From Mesorhizobium sp. AR07 (lineage in GTDB: Bacteria; Pseudomonadota; Alphaproteobacteria; Rhizobiales; Rhizobiaceae), in the NCBI RefSeq assembly GCF_024746815.1, contig NZ_CP080525.1:1364001-1428000 (forward strand): 64,000 nucleotides of DNA, written 5' to 3'. How positions within the stretch are numbered: the first letter of the stretch is position 1; every line of letters begins with the position of its first letter. A model generated the notes under the pieces. That model searched no databases. It saw only the letters and a list, made by a program, of their open reading frames with translations, and was not told the DNA's origin. Below are positions 25,687 to 34,378 of the stretch, piece by piece. Position numbers and translations under genes: made by a program.

Positions 25687-27813
25687 CTACCGGTTACCGC
25701 CCAGCGCCGAGGCAAGGCGCACAAGCGAAAGGAACTCGGACCTGTACCCAAACGGGTCGGCTCCTCGAGCGGCGGTGGCGATCTCCATGACCTTGTCGTA
25801 ACCGAACTTCGCGGTCGCATCCTCGTCGCGCAGCTTCTGGCCGAAGGCTGCGACCGCGACTGAGAAGCGCTGGTCGGTGCTGGCCTGGTCGAAGGACGCC
25901 ACCTCATTGGCCGAGGTCACCGGCGTGGTGATCAGCTTCGAGACGTCCTCGTTGGGCAGCTTGTAGCGGATCTTGACGAAGGCATATTCGTCCGCATTGG
26001 CGACGCCGCCATTGTTGACCGTGGCCTGGCCATAGCGCAGCGGGTCGATCTGCTCGCCGCCGCTGCCCTTGGGCGTGATCTCATAGATCGCGGTGACAGA
26101 ATGCCCCGAACCGATATCGCCGGCATCGACGCGGTCATTGTTGAAATCCTCGCGCTTGAGCGCCCGGGTCTCGTAGCCGATCAGGCGATATTCGGAGACC
26201 TTGTTGGGATTGAACTCGACCTGGATCTTGACGTCCTTGGCGATGGTGAACAGCGTCGAGGATGCATCCTCGACCAGCACCTTCTCGGCCTCGGCCAGCG
26301 TGTCGATATAGGCGGCGGTGCCGTTGCCGTTCTGGGCGATGGTCTGCATCATCTGGTCGTTCAGATTGTCGCGGCCGAAGCCGAACACCGACAGGAATAC
26401 GCCGGTCTTGCGCTCCTTCTCGATCAGCCGCTTCAGATCATCGTCATCGCTCTGGCCGACATTGAAGTCGCCGTCGGTGGCCAGCATCACCCGGTTGACG
26501 CCGTCCTTGACGAAGGATTGCTGGGCAAGTCTGTAGGCCTCCTTGATGCCCGCCTCGCCGGCCGTCGAACCGCCCGGCTGCAGGCTGTCGATGGCCGCCA
26601 GGATCTTGTCCTTCTCGGACCCCTTGGTCGGCATCAGCACCGTGCCGGCTTCCCCGGCATAGGTGACGATCGAAACCGTATCGTCGGGCTTCAGCTTGTT
26701 GACCAGCAGCCGGAAGGCCGACTGCAAAAGCGGCAGCTTGTCCGGTTCGTCCATCGAGCCCGAGACATCGATCAGGAAGACCAGATTGGCCTTCGGCTGC
26801 TCGGCCGGCTTGATGTCAAAACCCTTGATGGCGACATGCATCAGCTTGGTGTGCGTGTTCCACGGCGTCGGCATGACGCTGACGGTCGAGTTGAACGGCG
26901 TCGTGGCCGACTCCGGACCCTTCCAGTCATAGGGGAAGTAGTTGATCATCTCCTCGACACGGACCGTATCGGCCTGCGGCACAATGCCTTCCTTCAGCGA
27001 ACGGCGCACGAAGGAATAGGAAGCCGTGTCGACGTCGATCGAGAAGGTCGAGACCGGGTCCTCAAGCGCGGCATGCACCGGATTGGTCTTGAAGTCCTCG
27101 ATGCGGTCGCGGTTTTCCGCTTGCGGCTGGGTCTGGTCGGCCAGCGTCATGGCGGGTTGTTGCGGAGCCATCAGCTTGGACTCGCCGGCCGGCATACGGG
27201 CGACCCGGGACGTGCTGGGCGCGCTTGTGGTGCCATCCAACGCAAACTCGCCCGTCGGAGCTGGCGCAGGGGCCTGCCTGCCGCCTTGCGGTTGATTGGC
27301 TGTCGCCGGAGCCGCCGGGAACAGACCCGCTACCGTGCCTGATCCGGATTTCGGCGGCGAAGCCGGTGCGACAAGGACATCGGTAGCGTCGCGGCTTTCC
27401 ACATCCGCGTCGGCCTTCTTGTCCTTCGCCAGCTCGGTCGGCGCCGGCTTCGGCTCGGCCAGCGGCTTCACGGTCGCCGGCTTGTCGGCCAGCGTCTCGG
27501 TGATCTTTTCGTCTCCCCCGAAGGTGGACGGCTGTTCCCTCAGCATATGGAAGGTGGCGTATCCGGCGATCGGCAGGGCGATGAGCCCCGCAAGGGCCGG
27601 CGTGGCAATGAGTTTCTTTTGCATGATCTCGCTCCAGAGCTTTTGTGCTCGCTCTGTGAGACGAAGGCCGCCAACCGATCCTTGGGTGACTGGAGAAATA
27701 TTTTCCTGATCAAAAGCGCGCATGGCGGCTTCGAAGGCACGTGCCTTCGCGCTCTCGCCCGGCGCCGGCGCCGCGATGTCGCGCAGCTTCTTGAGTTCGT
27801 TGTCGTCGACCAT
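25687..27813 (-). CDS. Membrane-anchored von Willebrand factor A domain protein (YfbK-like)
   Basis: The product is 708 residues. Residues 1-65 are cytoplasmic, followed by one membrane helix (about 68-88), a long Pro/Ala-rich linker, a von Willebrand-type N-terminal domain, the vWA domain with MIDAS motif DVSGSMD (D349, S351, S353), and a C-terminal DUF3520-like domain. Such proteins bind partner proteins in a metal-dependent way at the cell envelope. The ATG at 27813 follows GGGGAAG and lies 2 bp behind the stop of the ECF sigma gene. The short cytoplasmic head could contact that sigma factor; this is inference. Confidence 0.9.
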   Translation of the reverse strand: MVDDNELKKLRDIAAPAPGESAKARAFEAAMRAFDQENISPVTQGSVGGLRLTERAQKLWSEIMQKKLIATPALAGLIALPIAGYATFHMLREQPSTFGGDEKITETLADKPATVKPLAEPKPAPTELAKDKKADADVESRDATDVLVAPASPPKSGSGTVAGLFPAAPATANQPQGGRQAPAPAPTGEFALDGTTSAPSTSRVARMPAGESKLMAPQQPAMTLADQTQPQAENRDRIEDFKTNPVHAALEDPVSTFSIDVDTASYSFVRRSLKEGIVPQADTVRVEEMINYFPYDWKGPESATTPFNSTVSVMPTPWNTHTKLMHVAIKGFDIKPAEQPKANLVFLIDVSGSMDEPDKLPLLQSAFRLLVNKLKPDDTVSIVTYAGEAGTVLMPTKGSEKDKILAAIDSLQPGGSTAGEAGIKEAYRLAQQSFVKDGVNRVMLATDGDFNVGQSDDDDLKRLIEKERKTGVFLSVFGFGRDNLNDQMMQTIAQNGNGTAAYIDTLAEAEKVLVEDASSTLFTIAKDVKIQVEFNPNKVSEYRLIGYETRALKREDFNNDRVDAGDIGSGHSVTAIYEITPKGSGGEQIDPLRYGQATVNNGGVANADEYAFVKIRYKLPNEDVSKLITTPVTSANEVASFDQASTDQRFSVAVAAFGQKLRDEDATAKFGYDKVMEIATAARGADPFGYRSEFLSLVRLASALGGNR

Positions 27814-27815
27814 GG

Positions 27816-28379
27816 TCACACTTCCCCGGCCGAGCGCATCAGCGTCTTCAGCCGTTTCTTCGCTTCATGGATGTGCCAGGAAACCGTCGTCTCCGAGATC
27901 GCCATCGCCTCGGCGGCGGCCGCGTGGCTCAAGCCCTCGCCATAGACCAGCAGCACCGCATCGCGCTGCTTGTCCGGCAGTTGCCGCACCGCCGCCCACA
28001 GAGCCTCGGTCGGATCTTCGGGCTCGGCGGAGGCTTCACCCGATATCAGGCTGTAGGCGCCATAGGCTTCGGTCTTGACCGCTTCGCGGGTGGTCTTGCG
28101 CATCATGTCGCGCGCCGCGTTCAACGTCACGGAATAGAGCCATGTCGTGAAAGCGCCGCCACCACGATAGTCGCGGATCGCCTTGCCGAGCCGGACGCAG
28201 ACCTCCTGGGCGATGTCTTCGGCATCGGCCTTCTTGCCGCACCAGCGATAGGCGGCGCGATAGACGAAGTCGTAGTGCCTTTCCAGCAATGTGCCGAAGG
28301 CTCCCCTGTCTCCGCCCTTCGCCCGCCCGATCAGTTCGGCGTCGGAGGCTTCGCTCTCATCCAGCATCATCGCCATCAT
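27816..28379 (-). CDS. ECF-type RNA polymerase sigma factor
   Basis: The product is 187 residues with the two-domain ECF layout. Region 2 (about 20-95) has FVYRAAYRWCGKKADAEDIAQEVCVRLGKAIRDYRGGGAFTTWLYSV, and region 4 (about 130-182) has LPDKQRDAVLLVYGEGLSHAAAAEAMAISETTVSWHIHEAKKRLK. It redirects RNA polymerase to a small regulon, often its own operon. The membrane vWA gene follows with 2 bp between stop and start. No separate anti-sigma gene is present. Start at 28379; the second codon is also ATG. Confidence 0.93.
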   Translation of the reverse strand: MMAMMLDESEASDAELIGRAKGGDRGAFGTLLERHYDFVYRAAYRWCGKKADAEDIAQEVCVRLGKAIRDYRGGGAFTTWLYSVTLNAARDMMRKTTREAVKTEAYGAYSLISGEASAEPEDPTEALWAAVRQLPDKQRDAVLLVYGEGLSHAAAAEAMAISETTVSWHIHEAKKRLKTLMRSAGEV

Positions 28380-28470
28380 TTGCCTATTGGACGAAGGCTA
28401 ATGGCGATTCCTTGGGGCAAGGGAAAGTTTTTTTTGAAAACGGTCGGATCGTGACCACCGCCGCCGCCGC

Positions 28471-28499
28471 TTGACAGATACATATCTCGGCGGTTATAC
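28471..28499 (+). promoter_or_regulatory. Sigma-70-type promoter with internal dyad, ArsR operon
   Basis: TTGACA at 28471-28476 and TTATAC at 28494-28499 are separated by exactly 17 nt. The spacer contains the palindrome AGATACATATCT (28476-28487), a likely operator for the ArsR repressor encoded 34 bp downstream. Binding there would block RNA polymerase directly. Confidence 0.75.
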
Positions 28500-28532
28500 G
28501 TCAATCAATAGCCACCGGGTTATCGATCCCAA

Positions 28533-28856
28533 ATGACCAACGCTCACGACGTCCTGTTCAGAACCCTCTCCGATCCGACGCGTCGGGCGATCTTCGAGCG
28601 CCTGTGCCGCGAAGGCGAGCAGACGGTCGGCGCTCTGACAGCGCAGTCCGGCGTCTCGCAACCGGCCGTATCGAAGCATCTCGGCGTTCTCAGGCAGGCC
28701 GGGCTGGTGCGTGACCGCCATCAAGGACGACAGACGCACTACAGCGCCCAGCTCGGCGCACTTGCACCGCTGACTGACTGGACAAACCAGATGAACGCGT
28801 TCTGGCAGGGCCGGTTCGACGACCTCGAAGACCTGCTCAAAAGAATGGACCAATGA
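28533..28856 (+). CDS. ArsR-family transcriptional regulator
   Basis: The product is 107 residues, a single winged helix: DPTRRAIFERLCREGEQTVGALTAQSGVSQPAVSKHLGVLRQAGLVRDRHQGRQTHYSA. It has no cysteine motif for metal binding. It belongs to the subgroup that pairs with SRPBCC/AHSA1 proteins rather than metal sensors. It is the first gene of a six-gene run and overlaps the next gene by 4 bp (ATGA). It most likely represses its own operon through the dyad at 28476-28487. Confidence 0.92.
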   Translation: MTNAHDVLFRTLSDPTRRAIFERLCREGEQTVGALTAQSGVSQPAVSKHLGVLRQAGLVRDRHQGRQTHYSAQLGALAPLTDWTNQMNAFWQGRFDDLEDLLKRMDQ

Positions 28857-29278
28857 CCAACATCGCGATCGAAACGCGCTCCGTCGTCGTCGAACGCGAG
28901 ATCCCTTATCCGCCGGAAAAGATCTGGCGCGCGCTCACCCAGCCGCATTTGATCGAGGAATGGCTCATGAAGAACGACTTCAAGCCAGTCACGGGTCACC
29001 GTTTCAATCTGCGAAAGGACCCGCGGCCTGGCGTGAGTATTGTTGTCGACTGTCAGGTAACGGCAATCGAGCCGAACAAGACGCTGTCCTACACCTGGGA
29101 AGCCTATGGCCTCGAAAGTGTCGTCACCTGGACTCTCGTGCCGACCAGCACGGGCACCCGATTGCGCATGGAGCAGTCCGGTTTCCGGCCGGATCAGGAG
29201 CAAGCGTACCGGGGCGCGAAGAGTGGGTGGCGGCGGTATTCTGCAAACCTCGATCAGGTCCTTGCGCGGACCGATTGA
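28853..29278 (+). CDS. SRPBCC/AHSA1-domain protein
   Basis: The product is 141 residues of the START-like helix-grip fold (AHSA1 group): VEREIPYPPEKIWRALTQPHLIEEWLMKNDFKPVTGHRF at the N-terminus and a C-terminal helix GWRRYSANLDQVLAR. These small proteins bind hydrophobic ligands; no catalytic residue can be named. It is translationally coupled to the ArsR gene, the commonest arrangement for this pair in rhizobia. Confidence 0.9.
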   Translation: MTNIAIETRSVVVEREIPYPPEKIWRALTQPHLIEEWLMKNDFKPVTGHRFNLRKDPRPGVSIVVDCQVTAIEPNKTLSYTWEAYGLESVVTWTLVPTSTGTRLRMEQSGFRPDQEQAYRGAKSGWRRYSANLDQVLARTD

Positions 29279-29336
29279 AGTCCGCCGGCAAGCGTATCGC
29301 TGGATCCGCTTCGGCTCGTTTTGACAGGAGGTACCA

Positions 29337-29555
29337 TTGGACTGGAACAAGTGGGTTCGGCAAATTCATCGCTGGCTGTCGATCATCTTTACGCTGACCG
29401 TCATCGCCAACTTCGTCGCCATGGCATTGGGGCAGCCTCCCGCCTTGGTTGTCTACTCGCCGCTCTTGCCACTCTTCTTGCTGCTGTTCAGCGGCTTGTA
29501 CATGTTCGTGCTGCCGTACGTCGCCAAGGGGCGCGGCGGGCAGCGGGCGGGCTGA
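29337..29555 (+). CDS. Small two-helix membrane protein
   Basis: The product is 72 residues with two membrane helices (about 13-33 and 40-60) and a basic tail. The start is a TTG at 29337 with an excellent GGAGG 4 nt upstream; no ATG fits. The N-terminus MDWNKWVRQIHRWLS with a conserved HRW motif resembles short PepSY-like membrane proteins, but the function is unknown. It is the third gene of the ArsR operon. Confidence 0.75.
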   Translation: MDWNKWVRQIHRWLSIIFTLTVIANFVAMALGQPPALVVYSPLLPLFLLLFSGLYMFVLPYVAKGRGGQRAG

Positions 29556-29569
29556 TAGGAATGGGCAAA

Positions 29570-30019
29570 ATGGCCAAGACGCAACGGCAACCGACCAAGG
29601 TCGCGGCCAAGGCCGCACCGGTCCTGCTCTCGGGCGGCAACCCGCAAATCGCCAAAGGGGATGGCGACGCCCCCGTGCAGGCCTACATCGCCGCAATGCC
29701 GGGCTGGAAGCGCGGCCTTGGGGAGCGCCTGGACATGCTGATCGTGCGCAACGTGCCTGAGGTGCGCAAGGCCGTGAGGTGGAACTCGCCGTTCTACGGC
29801 ATCGAGGGCCAAGGCTGGTTCGTGGCGTTCCATGTCCTGACCCACTACGTGAAGGTGACCTTCTTCAACGGCATGTCGTTGCGACCGATCCCGCCCGGCG
29901 GCACGGTGAAGAGCAAGGAAGCACGCTGGATCGACATTCGCGAAGGCGACGAATTCGACGAGGCACAGATGGCGGACTGGGTGAAGCAGGCCGCCGCCCT
30001 GCCCGGCTGGATCCCTTAA
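29570..30019 (+). CDS. DUF1801 domain protein (first of two)
   Basis: The product is 149 residues from the ATG at 29570 (AGGA upstream); an ATG three codons earlier at 29561 is possible. It begins with a Lys/Ala-rich stretch of about 30 residues and then the DUF1801 fold: LDMLIVRNVPEVRKAVRWNSPFYGIEGQGWFVAFHVLTHYVKVTFFNG. The family is structurally simple and has no known activity. A second DUF1801 gene ends the operon at 30529. Confidence 0.82.
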   Translation: MAKTQRQPTKVAAKAAPVLLSGGNPQIAKGDGDAPVQAYIAAMPGWKRGLGERLDMLIVRNVPEVRKAVRWNSPFYGIEGQGWFVAFHVLTHYVKVTFFNGMSLRPIPPGGTVKSKEARWIDIREGDEFDEAQMADWVKQAAALPGWIP

Positions 30020-30108
30020 CGGCGGCGGACAGAGTGAAGCCGCCAGCACAATTCAAAACCCCGCCCTGCCGACAGGGCGGCAGCGAACGCGACAAAGGAG
30101 GAATAGCG

Positions 30109-30501
30109 ATGAAGATCAAGCTGACCAGCATCTATGTGGACAACCAGGACAACGCCCTGCGCTTCTACACCGACGTACTGGGCCTGACCAAGAAGGCCGA
30201 TTTCAGCAACGGGCCCTATCGCTGGCTGACCGTTGCCTCGGCCGAAGAGCCGGATGGAACGGAATTGCAGCTCGCCCTCAACGACAATCCGGCCGCCAAG
30301 GCCTATCAGCAAGCCATCTTCAAGCAGGGCCAGCCCGCTGTGATGTTCTTCACCGACGACGTCAAGGGCGACTACGAGCGCATCAAGGCGAGCGGCGGCG
30401 AGTTCACCATGCCGCCGACCGAGGTGACCGGCTCGACCATCGCCCAGCTGAACGACAGCTGCGGCAACCTCGTTCAGATCACCCAGCTGGCGCGCTGGTA
30501 A
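30109..30501 (+). CDS. VOC superfamily protein
   Basis: The product is 130 residues with the VOC pattern IKLTSIYVDNQDNALRFYTDVLGL at the start and TIAQLNDSCGNLVQITQ at the end. AAAGGAGG precedes the ATG. Proteins of this subgroup are commonly encoded with ArsR-SRPBCC pairs. Ligand unknown. The upstream gap contains a short hairpin (CCGCCCTGCC..GGCAGGGCGG-like) within the operon. Confidence 0.85.
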   Translation: MKIKLTSIYVDNQDNALRFYTDVLGLTKKADFSNGPYRWLTVASAEEPDGTELQLALNDNPAAKAYQQAIFKQGQPAVMFFTDDVKGDYERIKASGGEFTMPPTEVTGSTIAQLNDSCGNLVQITQLARW

Positions 30502-30528
30502 GCGCGGCAAGGCACAGGAAGGTATCCA

Positions 30529-30936
30529 ATGACCGCATCGCAACAGATCGACCAGCTGATCGCAGGCCTCACGGATTGGCGTGGCGAAACGCTCGCCGGC
30601 GTCCGCAAGACCATTCTTGAAGCCGATGGCGAGATCATCGAGGAATGGAAGTGGATGGGCAGCCCGGTGTGGTCCCGCGACGGGATGATCGCCATCGGCA
30701 ACGCCCACAAGGACAAGGTGAAGCTTACCTTTTCACACGGCGCCAGCCTGCCGGATCCCGACAAGCTCTTCAACAACGGTTTTGGCGGCAAGGTGTGGCG
30801 CGCGATCGATCTTTTCGAGGGCGACGAGCTCGACGAGCGTGCCCTGAAGGACCTCGTCCGTGCCGCCATCGATTACAACCAGGCCAAAAAGAAGAAGAAA
30901 GCGCCTTCGGGTGCTCGGGCGAAGTTGCAAAAATAG
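30529..30936 (+). CDS. DUF1801 domain protein (second of two)
   Basis: The product is 135 residues: WRGETLAGVRKTILEADGEIIEEWKWMGSPVWSRDGMIAIGNAHKDKVKLTF is the DUF1801 core, followed by a Lys-rich tail (QAKKKKKAPSGARAKLQK). It is distinct in sequence from the first DUF1801 protein, so the operon carries two divergent members. It closes the ArsR operon and ends 11 bp before the convergent flavoprotein gene. Confidence 0.85.
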   Translation: MTASQQIDQLIAGLTDWRGETLAGVRKTILEADGEIIEEWKWMGSPVWSRDGMIAIGNAHKDKVKLTFSHGASLPDPDKLFNNGFGGKVWRAIDLFEGDELDERALKDLVRAAIDYNQAKKKKKAPSGARAKLQK

Positions 30937-30947
30937 TATCATCGGCC

Positions 30948-32126
30948 CTAAGCCGCTTGCCCAGCGACCCAGCCGGACGACCACGCCCACTGGAAATTAT
31001 AGCCACCCAGCCAACCCGTGACGTCGACGACCTCACCGATGAAAAACAGGCCCGGAACGGATTTCGCCTGCATCGTCTTCTGGTCCAGTCCGTTGGTGTC
31101 CACGCCGCCAAGCGTCACTTCGGCGGTGCGATAGCCCTCCGAACCGGCCGGCTTGATGCGCCAGTTATTGACCGCGGCGGCGACAATTTTGATCTGGGCA
31201 TCCGAAAGATCGGCAAGGTTGCCGTCGATCCCGGTGCGCTCGGCGATCGACTGTGCAAGGCGTTTCGGCAGGTGATTTGCCAGCACCGTCTGCACCGCTT
31301 GCCGGCCATTGCCATGCTTGGCGCTACGAATGAGGTCCGCCACATCGACCCCCGGCAGCATGGCGATACGGATTTCGTCGCCCTCGCGCCAATAGGACGA
31401 TATCTGCAGGATGGACGGTCCGCTGACGCCGCGATGCGTGAACAGCATCGCTTCGGAAAACCGTGTCTTGCCGCAGGCGACTTCCGCGTCGACGGCATTG
31501 CCGGCGAGCGGCGCCAACCGCTCGAGCGTCTTTGCGTCGAAGGTCAGTGGCACCAGCGCCGGCCGCGTTTCGACGACGGCAAGGCCAAACCGTTCAGCAA
31601 GCTCATAGCCGAAGCCGGTCGCCCCCATCTTGGGGATCGACTTGCCGCCACACGCCACGACCAGGGACTGGCAAGTGACCGTGCCGGTGGAGAGGGTGAG
31701 CACAAAACCCTCCACGGTTTTGCGGACATCACCGACCTCGACCGACAGTACCAGTTCCACGCCCCTGCCCTGCATATCCCCGACCAGCATGTCGATGATC
31801 TGGCGCGCGGAGCCGTCGCAGAACAACTGCCCCAGCGTCTTCTCGTGATAGGCGATGCGGTGGCGCTCGACGAGCGAAATGAAGTCTCGCTGCGTATAGC
31901 GGCTAAGCGCCGAGATGCAAAAATGCGGATTGCCGGAGAGAAAGTTCTTCGGGCTTGCGTGAATATTGGTGAAGTTGCACCGGCCCCCACCGGAGATGCG
32001 GATCTTTTCGCCGGGCATTGCCGCATGATCGAGGATCAGCACCGAGCGGCCGCGCTTGGCCGCCTCCACGGCGCACATCATTCCGGCGGCACCCGCGCCG
32101 ATGATCACGACATCATAGGATTGCAT
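30948..32126 (-). CDS. HI0933-family NAD(P)/FAD-dependent oxidoreductase
   Basis: The product is 392 residues. The FAD dinucleotide motif VVIIGAGAAGMMCAVEAAKRG is at 6-26, followed by the family signature ISGGGRCNFTN (about 44-54). It ends with GLFFIGEVVDVTGWLGGYNFQWAWSSGWVAGQ, the second FAD-contact region. The family is widespread and includes flavoproteins with reductase activity on steroids or sulfur compounds; the physiological substrate in rhizobia is unknown. Single gene, cytosolic. Confidence 0.92.
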   Translation of the reverse strand: MQSYDVVIIGAGAAGMMCAVEAAKRGRSVLILDHAAMPGEKIRISGGGRCNFTNIHASPKNFLSGNPHFCISALSRYTQRDFISLVERHRIAYHEKTLGQLFCDGSARQIIDMLVGDMQGRGVELVLSVEVGDVRKTVEGFVLTLSTGTVTCQSLVVACGGKSIPKMGATGFGYELAERFGLAVVETRPALVPLTFDAKTLERLAPLAGNAVDAEVACGKTRFSEAMLFTHRGVSGPSILQISSYWREGDEIRIAMLPGVDVADLIRSAKHGNGRQAVQTVLANHLPKRLAQSIAERTGIDGNLADLSDAQIKIVAAAVNNWRIKPAGSEGYRTAEVTLGGVDTNGLDQKTMQAKSVPGLFFIGEVVDVTGWLGGYNFQWAWSSGWVAGQAA

Positions 32127-32229
32127 CAGGCCAATCGTTCCCGCTCGACCGGCGCTATCTTATAAGGCCGCGCCATTCGTGCAGTCTCTACCCGTTCGGT
32201 ACGCCCGCAGGCAACGCCTTGATCGAGGT

Positions 32230-32967
32230 TTAGATCAGCGTTTCGGCGAAGAACGTCGTCAACCGCTTCCAGTGGCGCTCGGCGCCTGCGGCATCGAAAA
32301 CACTGTGGTCGGGCACGCACCAGCCATGCGCCATGCCGACATAGTTCTCGATGACATGGTCGACTTCCGCAACCCGCAGCGCCTCGGCAAGCCGCGCCGA
32401 CTGCTCCGGTGGGAAACTTCTGTCGACACCGGACGTGCCGACATAGACACGCGCCCTGAACGAGGCTGCCTTGCGATGCGGGCTGTCAGCGGCGTCGCTG
32501 GCCAGATTGCCGCCATGGAAACTGGCGGCTGCTTTTATCCGCTCGGGATAGGTTGCAGCGGCATTCAATGCCCGTGCGCCGCCCATGCAATAGCCGACCG
32601 TACCGACCGGCCCGGTGACGCCTTCAGCCGCCAGCGCATCGAGGAACGCGCCACTGTCGCTGATGGTCATGTCCTGCGTGGTGCCGGTGACCAGCGCCAT
32701 CAGCGCCGTCTTGGTCTTTTCCTCGCTGAATGCGGTCTTGGCGTCAAATGGCCCATAGGGCGCATTGCGATAGAACAGGTCCGGCACCAGCACCGCGTAG
32801 CCTTCGCCCGCCAACCGTTCCGCCATGCCGTCGAGCGCAGCGCGCGGCCCGAAGGCGTCCATATGGAGGATGACGCCGGCCTTGGCCGAGGAAGCGTTTG
32901 CGGAGCGGAAAAGCCCTGCTTTGGCAACGCCATCCCCAGTCTTGATCTGAAGGTCCTGTTTCGTCAT
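32230..32967 (-). CDS. Dienelactone hydrolase family protein
   Basis: The product is 245 residues with an alpha/beta hydrolase fold. The nucleophile is the cysteine of GYCMGG, as in dienelactone hydrolases, and the histidine lies in GMAHGWC; an Asp in TSGVDRSF fits the triad. Dienelactone hydrolases open lactone rings in chloroaromatic degradation, but most chromosomal homologues are of unknown substrate. No aromatic-degradation neighbours are present. Confidence 0.85.
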   Translation of the reverse strand: MTKQDLQIKTGDGVAKAGLFRSANASSAKAGVILHMDAFGPRAALDGMAERLAGEGYAVLVPDLFYRNAPYGPFDAKTAFSEEKTKTALMALVTGTTQDMTISDSGAFLDALAAEGVTGPVGTVGYCMGGARALNAAATYPERIKAAASFHGGNLASDAADSPHRKAASFRARVYVGTSGVDRSFPPEQSARLAEALRVAEVDHVIENYVGMAHGWCVPDHSVFDAAGAERHWKRLTTFFAETLI

Positions 32968-33073
32968 CGCCCGCTCCGTTCATTTGTCGTGCGATACATA
33001 TCCGGCCAAGCCGATACGGCAAGCCGTTCCCTGAGCTCGACAGTCAACATTTCGTGCAGGCTTGCGTGAGGCG

Positions 33074-34378
33074 CTATCTGTCGTCGGCGCGCACGGTTCG
33101 TGCGCCCACATGCAGCGCGCGCCCGGCGCCGAGCCCCATGATGGCTACGCCAAGCCCGAGCGCGACAAACAGGAAGGCCGATGCCGAAAAACTGCCGGTC
33201 CAGCCACGGATCAGGCCCACCAGCAGCGGGCCGAATGCCGCAAGCACGTAGCCCACGCCTTGCGTCATGCCTGAAAGATGGGCCGCGACATGCGAATCCG
33301 GCGAACGCAGCACGATCAAGGTCATGGCAGCCGCGATCAGGCCGCCCTGCCCGATGCCTTGCAGGACCGCCCAGAAAAGCACGGTCGAGGGCGGAGCGAA
33401 AAGAATGCCGAGCAGCGCAATCACCGCGGCCGCGACGAGCGCCACATTGATGCCGCGCTGGTCCTTGAGCCGCATCGCAAAGGACGGCACTGCGAGGCAC
33501 GTGATGACCTGGGCCATCACCGAAACCGAAACCATGGCGCCGGCGGTGGCCGCATCGAAGCCGCGCTCGCGCAGGATCGGCGCCAGCCAGCCGAAGATGC
33601 AGTAGGCGAGTGCCGACTGCAGCCCCATGAACAGCGTCACCTGCCAGGCCAGGCGATCGCGCCAGAGGCCGACAACGCGAAAGCCGCGATGGCTGACCTG
33701 CCGCCGGCTGGCAAGCGCCTGCGGGATCCAGATCAACAGCACGACCAGCGTCGGCACCGCCCACGCAGCGAGCGCCCCTGACCATGAACCCGTGACTAGG
33801 TGCTCGATCGGCAGTGTGAGGCCGGCGGCGGCGGCCGAACCGGCGCAGAGCGCCATGGTGTAGAGCCCGGTCATGAGGGCGGCCCTGTCGGCGAAATCGC
33901 GCTTCACCAGGCCCGGCAGCAGCACGTTGCCGATGGCAATGGCGCCACCGGCAAGGAAGGTGGCGACAAACAGCAAGGGAACCGATTCGAACCCGCGCAG
34001 TCCCGTTCCCAACACCAGCAAGGCGAGTGCGCCGAGCAAAGTGCGCTCGGCTCCAAAGCGCTGGGCAAGCCCTGGTGCAAAGGGCGCAAACAGGCCCAGA
34101 CACAGGACGGGCAGCGTGGTTAGCAGGCTGGCCCCCGTCGTCGAAAGCCCGGTTGCCTGCATCACCTCGGGCAGCAGCACCGACAGGCTGGAAAACAGCG
34201 GCCGCAAGCTGAAGGCGATCAACACAAGGCTCGCGCCAAGCACGATGCGCGCGGTACGGCTGCGCAGTTCAGGCGGCCGCGGCACAGGGAGACTGTCGGC
34301 TTCCGCATCGATGAGCTCCAAGCCCTTGATGGCCCCGGACTGCGCCTTGGGGTCAGGCTGACGAAAACTCTGGTTCAT
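33074..34378 (-). CDS. CynX/NimT-type MFS transporter
   Basis: The product is 434 residues with twelve hydrophobic segments and an N-terminal cytoplasmic extension of about 40 residues. Family features are SLRPLFSSLSVLLPEVMQATGLSTTGASLLTTLPVLCLGLFAP and GLQSALAYCIFGWLAPILRERGF, typical of the cyanate/nitroimidazole (CynX/NimT) branch. Its start overlaps the stop of the FadR-type regulator by 4 bp, so regulator and transporter form one operon. The ligand of the regulator is probably the transported compound. Confidence 0.88.
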   Translation of the reverse strand: MNQSFRQPDPKAQSGAIKGLELIDAEADSLPVPRPPELRSRTARIVLGASLVLIAFSLRPLFSSLSVLLPEVMQATGLSTTGASLLTTLPVLCLGLFAPFAPGLAQRFGAERTLLGALALLVLGTGLRGFESVPLLFVATFLAGGAIAIGNVLLPGLVKRDFADRAALMTGLYTMALCAGSAAAAGLTLPIEHLVTGSWSGALAAWAVPTLVVLLIWIPQALASRRQVSHRGFRVVGLWRDRLAWQVTLFMGLQSALAYCIFGWLAPILRERGFDAATAGAMVSVSVMAQVITCLAVPSFAMRLKDQRGINVALVAAAVIALLGILFAPPSTVLFWAVLQGIGQGGLIAAAMTLIVLRSPDSHVAAHLSGMTQGVGYVLAAFGPLLVGLIRGWTGSFSASAFLFVALGLGVAIMGLGAGRALHVGARTVRADDR

